A DNA stretch of 13,570 bases from JANQIV01 sp050117315 (GCA_050117315.1 JASFMY010000155.1:1-13570); one strand, 5' to 3'; counted from the stretch's first letter, positions 5,955-11,776 are shown. Translations and numbers: made by a program. Notes: generated by a model from the letters alone, not told the origin.

Positions 5955-6833
5955 ATGACCGTGCAAATTTTTATTAACATATTAATCAGCTCAAGTGTTT
6001 TCTTGCTCATTGCTTTGAGCTTCTCTTTAATATATGAAGTGACCCGTTTTTTCCACTTTGCCCATGCTGTAGTTTATACATCGGGAGCATATTTTACTTT
6101 TCTTTTTCATATACTTTTCGGCTTGCCTTTGTTTATATCAATTCCGTTGGCAGTTGCTGCGGCGTGTGCTATCGGCTGCATAATGGAGTGGTTTGCTTAT
6201 AAACCGCTACGTAAACGACAGGCAACACCGATAATACTGCTCCTTTCTTCGCTCGGTATTTATATTGTTCTGCAGAATTTAATATCAATGGTTTTTGGTG
6301 ATGATACGAAGTCGGTGCGAAGCTGGGCGGTGGTTGAAGGGCACTTGGTTCTAGGTGCTAGGATAACTGATGTGCAGATTGTTATAGTTGCCGGGTCCTT
6401 GGTGCTGGTGTTGCTGGTTGGTTGGTGGCTGGCTGCTAGTAAGCTGGGTAAGGCTATGCGGGCGGTGGCTAATGATAAGGAGCTTGCAAATATATCGGGT
6501 ATAAACAGTGATAAGATAATTTTAATTTCTTTTGCAATCGGTTCTGCACTTGCGGGCATAGCCGGTATTCTCGTTGCGCTGGATGTTGATATGACTCCAA
6601 CTATGGGAATGAATGCTTTAATGATGGGTGTTGTTGCTATGATTGTCGGCGGGGTAGGTTCTATCCGTGGTATTGCGCTTGGTGCTCTTTTGCTTGCACT
6701 TGCACAGAATCTTGGTGTGTGGTATATAAGTTCACAATGGCAGGACGCAATTGCATTTGCAATACTGCTTGTGTTTTTGCTTTTTAGGCCGGAGGGATTT
6801 TTAGGACGAAAAGTGAAGAAAGCGAAAGTGTGA
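5955..6833 (+). CDS. livH: Branched-chain amino acid-type ABC transporter permease LivH
   Basis: 292 aa inner-membrane permease with about eight hydrophobic segments. It shows the LivH N-terminal signature LIALSFSLIYEVTRFFHFAH (18-37). The cytoplasmic coupling loop that contacts the ATPases is GKAMRAVANDKELANISGIN (165-184), followed by the C-terminal VGGVGSIRGIALGALLLALA and a closing RPEGFLG. With LivM it forms the channel for the LivK-delivered substrate. GGAAAG (5939-5944) precedes ATG-5955. DNA for residues ~129-136 and ~147-166 (6341-6361 and 6395-6450) reads like the 7-bp repeats seen in the spacers, with CTGG, CTTG and CTAG cores, yet keeps the frame. Its TGA stop forms part of the next repeat array. 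Confidence 0.92.
   Translation: MTVQIFINILISSSVFLLIALSFSLIYEVTRFFHFAHAVVYTSGAYFTFLFHILFGLPLFISIPLAVAAACAIGCIMEWFAYKPLRKRQATPIILLLSSLGIYIVLQNLISMVFGDDTKSVRSWAVVEGHLVLGARITDVQIVIVAGSLVLVLLVGWWLAASKLGKAMRAVANDKELANISGINSDKIILISFAIGSALAGIAGILVALDVDMTPTMGMNALMMGVVAMIVGGVGSIRGIALGALLLALAQNLGVWYISSQWQDAIAFAILLVFLLFRPEGFLGRKVKKAKV
6341..6450 (+). repeat. Heptad-like repeats inside the livH coding sequence
   Basis: GCACTTG GTTCTAG GTGCTAG at 6341-6361 keep exact 7-bp phase. After a gap, 6395-6450 contains GTCCTTG, GTGCTGG, TGGCTGG and CTGCTAG with slippage between units. The segment covers the loop and transmembrane region before the coupling loop. It could be repeat invasion or chance Leu/Gly/Trp-rich codon composition. 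Confidence 0.5.
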
Positions 6834-6865
6834 CTGGGTGCTGGGCTCTAGGTACTGGGAGCTTG
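6829..6865 (+). repeat. 7-bp repeat array at the livH 3' end
   Basis: TGACTGG GTGCTGG followed by GCTCTAG, GTACTGG and GAGCTTG. The first unit contains the livH TGA stop. Confidence 0.8.
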
Positions 6866-6896
6866 TTGAAAACGGAAAAATTTTTGTGCATGGAAA

Positions 6897-6910
6897 TATA
6901 CATATGTATA
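6897..6910. promoter_or_regulatory. Palindrome TATACATATGTATA (TATAC-N4-GTATA site 3)
   Basis: Perfect 14-bp palindrome with the same arms and spacing as the two sites before the MNT/HEPN operon. It sits in the livH-livM spacer, about 215 bp before the four-helix-bundle gene. Confidence 0.5.
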
Positions 6911-6935
6911 CGGTTGTGTATAAAAAATGGTTGCC

Positions 6936-6977
6936 GAATGCTGGCAGCTAGGAACTGGGTTCTGGGCACTGGGAATT
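6936..6977 (+). repeat. 7-bp repeat array in the livH-livM spacer
   Basis: Units ATGCTGG, CAGCTAG, GAACTGG, GTTCTGG and GCACTGG in phase. Confidence 0.8.
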
Positions 6978-7002
6978 GAAGATTTTTTGAAAATTTGTTT
7001 TG

Positions 7003-7016
7003 TATACAAAAGTATA
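7003..7016. promoter_or_regulatory. Palindrome TATACAAAAGTATA (TATAC-N4-GTATA site 4)
   Basis: Identical to site 2 and embedded in a 20-bp identity, TGTATACAAAAGTATATAAA, shared between 4910-4929 and 7001-7020. It lies 110 bp before the four-helix-bundle gene. Confidence 0.55.
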
Positions 7017-7022
7017 TAAAGA

Positions 7023-7125
7023 TAGGTGCTGGGTACTAGTAACTGGAAAAATGTTTTAAAAGTTTTTTACTAGAACTCAGAGACCAGTACCTAGAAACTA
7101 ACACCTAAAAACAAGGAACTAGAAA
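7023..7125. repeat. Oppositely oriented heptads flanking a hairpin, upstream of the four-helix-bundle gene
   Basis: The left part has CTGG-type units (GGTGCTGGGTACTAGTAACT), the right part CCAG/CTAG-type units (GACCAGTACCTAGAAACTA). Between them CTAGTA (7036-7041) pairs with TACTAG (7068-7073) and AAAAA (7047-7051) with TTTTT (7063-7067). AAGGA at 7113-7117, in the right-hand repeat, serves as the ribosome-binding site of the next gene. Confidence 0.65.
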
Positions 7126-7515
7126 GTGAGCTACCGGAAACTTGAAATTTGGAAACTGGCAAGAGAAGTGAGCATCGAGATTCACAAAATGACTTTGGAA
7201 AAACTTCCTAAATTTGAAATGTATGAGGAAGGAAGTCAAATTAGACGATCAAGTAAATCAGTTAGATCGAATATTGTAGAGGGATACGGACGAAGAAATT
7301 ATGTAATGGATTATATTAAACATCTAACTTATTCTCAGGCTTCGAATGACGAAACTATAGATCACTTGGAAACTCTTTTTGAAACCGGCTCTTTAAAGGA
7401 TGAAAGTCTTTTTAATGATTTACTTGATAAATTGAATCAACTTGGGAAAATGTTAAATAAATTTATTCAATCAATCAAAACCAGAACCCGGAAACCAGAG
7501 ACTAGCACCCAGTAA
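7126..7515 (+). CDS. Four-helix-bundle protein (S23 / 23S-rRNA intervening-sequence family)
   Basis: 129 aa. The family signature is complete: MSYRKLEIWKLAREVSIEIH at the start, then QIRRSSKSVRSNIVEGYGRR at 58-77, then the long third and fourth helices to about residue 118. These small basic proteins form pentameric bundles; the family includes proteins encoded in rRNA intervening sequences and the Avd accessory protein of diversity-generating retroelements. No reverse transcriptase is nearby. GTG-7126 is chosen because AAGGA lies 8 nt upstream and the family begins at this point. The last ~11 residues (TRTRKPETSTQ) and the TAA come from CCAGNNN heptads, so the gene is enclosed at both ends by repeat DNA. 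It interrupts livH-livM. Cellular role unknown. Confidence 0.85.
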   Translation: MSYRKLEIWKLAREVSIEIHKMTLEKLPKFEMYEEGSQIRRSSKSVRSNIVEGYGRRNYVMDYIKHLTYSQASNDETIDHLETLFETGSLKDESLFNDLLDKLNQLGKMLNKFIQSIKTRTRKPETSTQ

Positions 7516-7516
7516 A
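7481..7516 (-). repeat. CCAGNNN heptads overlapping the four-helix-bundle 3' end
   Basis: AACCAGA ACCCGGA, then AACCAGA, GACTAGC and ACCCAGT in phase; the last unit contains the TAA stop, and the livM GTG follows after 1 nt. Confidence 0.75.
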
Positions 7517-8392
7517 GTGGAATATTTACTTCACATATTAATCTTAATAGGCATTTACACAATACTCTCGGTATCGCTTAATTTGCTGGTGGGTTATACC
7601 GGAATATTATCAATTGCACATGCGGCGTTTTACGGAGTGGGCGCTTATGTTGCTGCGTTAATGGCTTTACGGCTGGATTCTCCTTTTTTATTGAATTTAT
7701 TTTTAGCTGTTATCGGAGCTGCTGCGTTTGGCGCTTTTGTCGGTATTCCTTCGTTAAGAATAAAGGATGATTATTTTGTAATTGCTACTTTTGCTTTCCA
7801 GATAATTACATTCAGTGTGCTTAATAACTTGGTTGATTTTACCGGCGGTCCGCTCGGTTTGCCGGGAATACCACAGCCGGTAATTTTTGGTTTGGAAATT
7901 TCGTCACACATTGAATTTTTAATTCTTGTAACTCTTTTAGCGTCGTTTACATTTTGGGTATCGAATAGAATTGTGAAATCACCATACGGCAGGGTATTAA
8001 AAGCAATTCGTGAAGATGAAATATTTTCCGCTGCTTCGGGTAAAAATGTTGCTTCGTGTAAGGTTCAGATATTTATGATCGGCGGTGCACTTGCTTCAAT
8101 AGCCGGGGTTATTTACGCAACTTATATAACTTACATTGATCCGACTTCGTTTACCGTTATGGAATCAATATTTATTATATCGATTGTAATTATAGGCGGT
8201 GCGGGGAATTTATGGGGCTCTGTTGTCGGTGCTGCTGTGCTTGTTGCATTACCGGAATTATTGAGGTTTGTTGGTCTGCCTAATTCTGTTGCTGCGAATA
8301 TTAGACAGATGCTTTACGGGGGACTTTTAATTGTATTTATGTTATGGAGACCGAAAGGGTTTGTTGGAGAGGATGTGTTTAGTAGAAAGTAG
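7517..8392 (+). CDS. livM: Branched-chain amino acid-type ABC transporter permease LivM
   Basis: 291 aa inner-membrane permease. The N-terminal LSVSLNLLVGYTGILSIAHA (17-36) is the LivM signature. FVGIPSLRIKDDYFVIATFA follows at 74-93, the coupling loop is GRVLKAIREDEIFSAASGKN (158-177), then GGAGNLWGSVVGA (227-239) and a C-terminal RPKGFVGED. It is full length compared with minimal LivM proteins. GTG-7517 is the only sensible start: it lies 1 nt after the preceding stop and no methionine exists before residue 49. Translation probably depends on reinitiation from the four-helix-bundle gene. It pairs with LivH in the membrane. Confidence 0.92.
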   Translation: MEYLLHILILIGIYTILSVSLNLLVGYTGILSIAHAAFYGVGAYVAALMALRLDSPFLLNLFLAVIGAAAFGAFVGIPSLRIKDDYFVIATFAFQIITFSVLNNLVDFTGGPLGLPGIPQPVIFGLEISSHIEFLILVTLLASFTFWVSNRIVKSPYGRVLKAIREDEIFSAASGKNVASCKVQIFMIGGALASIAGVIYATYITYIDPTSFTVMESIFIISIVIIGGAGNLWGSVVGAAVLVALPELLRFVGLPNSVAANIRQMLYGGLLIVFMLWRPKGFVGEDVFSRK

Positions 8393-8516
8393 ACTGGGGG
8401 CTGGATGCCTGCCCGCCTTTGGCGTGGCTGGTTACTGGGTTCTGGTTGCTGGATACTGGGAACTTGTTGCTGGGGAGTGGGTTCTGGTTGCTGGATGTTT
8501 GATGATGGGGACTTGA
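8391..8516 (+). repeat. Long 7-bp repeat array (about 13 units) with an inserted GCCCGCC motif
   Basis: After a GCCCGCCTTTGGCGTGGCTG insert (8411-8430), units TTACTGG, GTTCTGG, TTGCTGG, ATACTGG and GAACTTG run in phase and decay into ATGTTTG and ATATTTG. This is the clearest view of the family consensus NNNCTGG. The minus strand is open here only because of the repeat period and encodes nothing credible. Confidence 0.88.
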
Positions 8517-8588
8517 TATTTGAATTGATATAACGATGTAAAGAAAAAATTGTTATTATCATTTGTAGAAATTAGAAAGGATGAAGTA

Positions 8589-8786
8589 ATGGACACAGTA
8601 AAAAAAGAAATAATAAAAATAATAGAAGAAATGCCAGAAGATGAAGTGTTGATGATGTAATTGAAAAATTATATCAAAATTCAGGTTGATTCCGGTTTGA
8701 AGCAATTAGATGACGGACAAAGAATTCCTAATGAAGATGTTGAAAATCGAATTAAGAAACACCAGCACCTAGCTGCCAGTAACTAG
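8589..8786 (+). pseudogene. Broken RelB/ParD-like antitoxin
   Basis: AGAAAGGATG upstream of ATG-8589 gives a good ribosome-binding site. The frame reads MDTVKKEIIKIIEEMPEDEV, then LMM and TAA (8658-8660). Immediately beyond, the other half of the same small protein continues: KIQVDSGLKQLDDGQRIPNE, then DVENRIKK. Between the two halves the expected DDVIEKLY is readable only in a shifted frame (GTTGATGATGTAATTGAAAA), which indicates two small compensating losses. The shape, an N-terminal helix, a DDVIEKLY stretch, a Gly-Leu-containing helix, then 'I-P-x-E-x-V', fits short antitoxins of RelE-type toxins. No toxin follows; the array at 8757-8800 does. Confidence 0.6.
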
Positions 8787-8799
8787 GCACTAGGTAGCA
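8759..8799 (-). repeat. CCAG/CTAG heptads before livG
   Basis: CACCAGC ACCTAGC, then TGCCAGT, AACTAGG and CACTAGG in phase, ending 7 nt before the livG start and giving AGGTAG as the only upstream purine run. Confidence 0.75.
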
Positions 8800-8806
8800 A
8801 AATCTT

Positions 8807-9562
8807 ATGACTAGCTTATTAAAAATAGAATCCCTTTCGAAAAACTTTGACGGAATTTCCGCTCTCGATAATTTTTTTTGTGATATTAATAAAAATGAAA
8901 TTGTAGGTTTAATAGGTCCAAATGGCGCGGGTAAAACAACTTTATTTAATTTGTTAACAGGTTTTCTTGAGCCGGATGCCGGGAAGGCAATATTTAATAA
9001 TAAATTGATATCGGGAAAACCTCCTCACAAAATAGTTGGATACGGCATAACACGTACTTTTCAAGATTTGCGTTTGGTAAAACAAATGACAGTTATAGAT
9101 AATTTGTTATTGTCTTTTCAGAATCAGCCCGGTGAAAATATTATAAATGTTTTTGCAGCTAATAAAAGAAGTTTGGAAGTGGAAAAATCAAATGAAGAGA
9201 AGGCATTAGAATTATTGAATTATGCGGGGATAAAAGATAAAGCAAATGATCTGGCTGGTAATTTATCCTATGGTCAACAAAAGTTGTTAAGTATTGTTTG
9301 CTGTTTAGCATCCGATTCACAACTGTTGTTGCTCGATGAGCCGATTGCCGGGATAAATCCTGAAATGAGAACCAAAATTTTATCGATAATAAAAGAGCTT
9401 CCTCCAAAAGGAAAGTCTGTAATTCTGATTGAACACGACATGGATTTTATAATGGAAATTTGCGACAGGGTTATTTTTATGGATGCCGGTAAAAAAGTAA
9501 GTGAAGGTACACCGGAAGAAGTAAGGAATGATCCGCAAGTAATAGAGGCGTATTTGGAATGA
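8807..9562 (+). CDS. livG: ABC transporter ATP-binding protein LivG
   Basis: 251 aa ATPase. Walker A GPNGAGKT (37-44), Q-loop RTFQDLRL with Q86, signature LSYGQQK (153-159), Walker B LLLLDEP (173-179), H-loop IEHDM with H210, and the branched-chain family's C-terminal EGTPEEVRNDPQVIEAYL extension. All catalytic residues are present, so it should power the importer as a heterodimer with LivF. ATG-8807 has no clear Shine-Dalgarno. Confidence 0.94.
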   Translation: MTSLLKIESLSKNFDGISALDNFFCDINKNEIVGLIGPNGAGKTTLFNLLTGFLEPDAGKAIFNNKLISGKPPHKIVGYGITRTFQDLRLVKQMTVIDNLLLSFQNQPGENIINVFAANKRSLEVEKSNEEKALELLNYAGIKDKANDLAGNLSYGQQKLLSIVCCLASDSQLLLLDEPIAGINPEMRTKILSIIKELPPKGKSVILIEHDMDFIMEICDRVIFMDAGKKVSEGTPEEVRNDPQVIEAYLE

Positions 9563-9710
9563 GGTACTGGATGTTGGGAACTAGCTACTGGGATCTGGAT
9601 GCTTGCCCGCCTTTGGCTTGGCTGGGGACTAGTTACTGGTGGTTACTTTCTAGCTTAAAGTTTAACCAGTATCCAGCACCTAGTCCCAAGTAACCAGAAA
9701 CTAGGAACAA
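9562..9710. repeat. Two-orientation heptad array with a large hairpin before livF
   Basis: The left part has NNNCTGG units and a GCCCGCCTTTGGCTTGGCTG insert (9605-9624) like that at 8411. The right part has CCAGNNN units (AACCAGT, ATCCAGC, ACCTAGT). They fold: 9625-9639 pairs with 9673-9687 (15 bp, 3 mismatches), TGGTTA 9640-9645 with TAACCA 9663-9668, and CTTT 9646-9649 with AAAG 9657-9660. The last unit gives AGGA (9703-9706), the ribosome-binding site of livF. Confidence 0.8.
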
Positions 9711-9711
9711 A

Positions 9712-10407
9712 ATGCTGCAAATTAAAAACTTAAATACCGGTTATGGAAAGAAACAGATTATTTATGATCTTGATATGGTTGTAAATGAAGGTGAGATTGT
9801 TTCTATTATTGGTCCGAACGGTGCAGGGAAGTCTACGATATTAAAAGCTGTTTGCGGGATAATTGATATTTGGAACGGAGATATTTTATTCGATAATAAA
9901 TCAATAAAGAATAACTCAACTCATGAAAATATTCAAATGGGTTTGACTTTTTCTCCGCAGGGCAACCGCGTATTTGATGAACTAACTGTAAGGGAAAACC
10001 TGGAGATAGGAGGATTTCATTTTCCCAAAACTAAATTAAATCAAAGAATAGAGTTAATATTAAATTTATTCCCGGTATTAAAAGAGAGGTTAAAACAGGA
10101 GGCCGGAACTTTAAGCGGCGGGGAACAGCAAATGCTTGCGCTAGGCAGGGCATTAATACCGGAGCCGAAATTACTGCTTCTTGATGAACCCTCTTTGGGT
10201 TTAGCGCCTAATTTATTGAATGAGGTGTTTGAAAATCTTAAAGCAATAAACAATAAGCTGAATTTAGCCATGTTGATTGTAGAACAGAAAGTAAAAGAGG
10301 TTTTGCAAATATCGCATCGTGTATATTCAATAAAGCTTGGCAAAAAAGCTTTCCAAGGATTTCCGGAAGAGTTAACGAAAGAAAAATTAAAAGAGTTTTT
10401 TTTATAA
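9712..10407 (+). CDS. livF: ABC transporter ATP-binding protein LivF
   Basis: 231 aa ATPase, the second nucleotide-binding subunit. Walker A GPNGAGKS (34-41), Q83 in LTFSPQGNRVFDELTVREN, signature LSGGEQQ (134-140), Walker B LLLLDEP (154-160), and IVEQK with Gln192 at the H-switch position, as is usual for LivF. It closes the operon. AGGA for ATG-9712 comes from the upstream heptad array. The C-terminus TKEKLKEFFL is of normal length. No clear rho-independent terminator follows in 10408-10499, only an AT-rich stretch. Confidence 0.94.
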   Translation: MLQIKNLNTGYGKKQIIYDLDMVVNEGEIVSIIGPNGAGKSTILKAVCGIIDIWNGDILFDNKSIKNNSTHENIQMGLTFSPQGNRVFDELTVRENLEIGGFHFPKTKLNQRIELILNLFPVLKERLKQEAGTLSGGEQQMLALGRALIPEPKLLLLDEPSLGLAPNLLNEVFENLKAINNKLNLAMLIVEQKVKEVLQISHRVYSIKLGKKAFQGFPEELTKEKLKEFFL

Positions 10408-10499
10408 GTTACTACCCTACTTTTACCCAACAATAAAAGCAAATCATCTGTAAAATGTTTAGCTTTACATTATTAATTCTCACTTTTAGTGAGGCACAA

Positions 10500-10769
10500 A
10501 TGAAAAAGCCGATTCTTTTAATTTTGTCTTTCCTATCATTCTATTCATGCTCGTCGTACATAAAGGATACAGCTTACCCAACTTTAAGCGACGGCAAATA
10601 CGACAGTGAATTTCCATACAAGAGCAGTTCAACCGAACTGGAAAAAATTTCTAAATCTATTAGAATGTTGAATGTTATGGCATTCTATCAAGGTTTTATG
10701 TTTGATAAAATCTATAATTTGAAACTGTCCAATTTATCCGGTGATATTCTAGAAGATGCCTACTGCTAG
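10500..10769 (+). CDS. Truncated lipoprotein of unknown function
   Basis: 89 aa from ATG-10500, chosen over an upstream in-frame ATG at 10455 because GTGAGG (10489-10494) precedes it and the protein then starts with a clean lipoprotein signal: MKKPILLILSFLSFYSCSSY with Cys17. The mature part (DTAYPTLSDGKYDSEF..., then LEKISKSIRMLNVMAFY and LKLSNLSGDILEDA) looks like the N-terminal lead-in of a larger exported protein. I cannot name the family with confidence. The frame stops at TAG 10767-10769 inside a copy of the dispersed repeat cassette, so it was probably cut by the insertion that also brought the higA fragment. Likely non-functional. Confidence 0.55.
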   Translation: MKKPILLILSFLSFYSCSSYIKDTAYPTLSDGKYDSEFPYKSSSTELEKISKSIRMLNVMAFYQGFMFDKIYNLKLSNLSGDILEDAYC

Positions 10770-10797
10770 AATCCAGAATCAAGTATCCAGAAACCGG
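10761..10797. repeat. Partial repeat cassette cutting the lipoprotein gene
   Basis: TACTGCTAGAATCCAGAATC (10761-10780), then AAGTATCCAG, matches the right half of the 60-bp cassettes at 3161 and 4790. It supplies the stop of the preceding gene and leads into the higA fragment. Confidence 0.8.
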
Positions 10798-10804
10798 TTC
10801 ATTT

Positions 10805-11003
10805 GATGTAGGTTATCATTATTGAAAGGAGAAATAAAACGGGAGAATCAAAAATGATAAAGACGCCGGGTGCGGGTGAAATATTACGCGAAGAATTTCT
10901 TGAACCTTTAGGGATAACCGCCTACCGTTTGTCAAAGGAGATTAATGTATCAACAACTACAATTCTTAACAAAGAAAAAAGTACGACCGCCAAAAAGATA
11001 TAA
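10805..11003 (+). pseudogene. higA fragment duplicated from 4416-4589, start codon mutated
   Basis: 10805-10969 repeats the last bases of higB and the first 44 codons of higA with only a few substitutions and a 9-bp loss in the higB tail. The Shine-Dalgarno is kept but the start ATG is now ACG (10839-10841). Homology stops within TTTILN, before the end of the DNA-binding domain; unrelated codons (KEKSTTAKKI) then lead to TAA at 11001-11003. An internal ATG at 10854 leaves a 49-codon frame, probably not meaningful. The low divergence indicates a recent copy. Confidence 0.85.
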
Positions 11004-11024
11004 TTGTAACAATCCTATTAATCC

Positions 11025-11354
11025 TCACTTCTCCACTACGGATTTAACATCATCATAAAAATTAAAAATCGGGGTAAACCCGGTAATATTAAATACTTCC
11101 TGAATGTGTTCCTGTATGTTGCACAAATTTAATTTTTTACCATACTGGTCAAGTTTTTTTGCTCCGATAACAAAAACTCTAAGCCCGGAACTACTTATAT
11201 ATTCAACTCCTGCAAAATCGATTGCAATATTTTTATATCCTTCGTCAATTTTTTCTACAAGTTTTTTTTCAAATTGATCGATACTGTTGGCATCAAGCCT
11301 GCCCTTTAAAGCAAGAATAAAGAAGTTACCTTTTTTGCTTTCCGTAATTTCCAT
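11025..11354 (-). CDS. STAS-domain anti-sigma factor antagonist
   Basis: 109 aa single STAS domain (SpoIIAA/RsbV type). The N-terminal strand FFILALKGRLDANSIDQFEK (11-30) is followed by the central KNIAIDFAGVEYISSSGLRV (41-60). The SSG at 55-57 holds the serine phosphorylated by the partner kinase. It should bind and sequester the HATPase protein when unphosphorylated. It is the second gene of a minus-strand pair, 11 nt after the kinase stop, with AGGA-type purines in the gap (TTAACAGGAAAATTTATG). Confidence 0.9.
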   Translation of the reverse strand: MEITESKKGNFFILALKGRLDANSIDQFEKKLVEKIDEGYKNIAIDFAGVEYISSSGLRVFVIGAKKLDQYGKKLNLCNIQEHIQEVFNITGFTPIFNFYDDVKSVVEK

Positions 11355-11365
11355 AAATTTTCCTG

Positions 11366-11776
11366 TTAATCTTTTATTTTAAAAATTAACCTCAGTATAT
11401 TTTTGTTGTTATTACGTACGTATTCAATTTTATCGGCTTTTTGTTTAACAAGATAAATTCCGAGACCGCCAATCGGCTTATCGTAAATACCTTTCGTAAT
11501 ATCATAAACATTATGCTTAAGCGGATTAAATTCGTTGCCATCGTCGGTAACAGTCGCAATTAATTCATTGTTTATCGGTGCAATATTTATTCCTATTTCA
11601 TGGTTGTTATAATCTTTATAAGAGTATTTAATTATGTTTGTTACTATTTCATCTATACAGAGATTTATATCAAATTTTTTCCCGTCCTCAATTGAGAATT
11701 TATTCGATAAATCTTCTATGAATTCAGCTATGTTGTTAAGTTCTTTTAGATCGTTTTTGACTGTAAGGGAAAACAT
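11366..11776 (-). CDS. RsbW/SpoIIAB-like HATPase (anti-sigma factor / serine kinase)
   Basis: 136 aa GHKL ATPase without dimerisation or sensor domains. N-box DEIVTNIIKYSY (42-53; Glu43 and Asn47 as catalytic and Mg-binding residues), G1 box TDDGNEFNP (77-85), G2 box GGLGIYLV (103-110). This is the HATPase_c_2 type that phosphorylates a STAS partner and binds a sigma factor or response effector. Partner and kinase are adjacent. No PP2C phosphatase (RsbU/SpoIIE) or sigma factor is in the window, so the input and output genes lie elsewhere. It is divergent from the AraC gene across 160 bp. Confidence 0.9.
   Translation of the reverse strand: MFSLTVKNDLKELNNIAEFIEDLSNKFSIEDGKKFDINLCIDEIVTNIIKYSYKDYNNHEIGINIAPINNELIATVTDDGNEFNPLKHNVYDITKGIYDKPIGGLGIYLVKQKADKIEYVRNNNKNILRLIFKIKD

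Noticed and set aside
6260..6559. 99-codon minus-strand frame opposite livH
   Set aside because: Shadow of a well-supported permease; low-complexity Ser/Thr/Ala composition and no family resemblance.
7126..7515. Avd of a diversity-generating retroelement
   Set aside because: The fold family fits, but there is no reverse transcriptase, template repeat or variable repeat in the window, so only the general four-helix-bundle call is kept.
8314..8562. 82-codon minus-strand frame rich in Pro, Gln and Ser
   Set aside because: It is an artefact of reading the CCAGNNN heptads (QPEPTPQQQ-like pattern); no ribosome-binding site, and it overlaps livM and the repeat array.
10408..10499. Rho-independent terminator after livF
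   Set aside because: No GC-rich stem followed by a T-run; only an AT-rich stretch.
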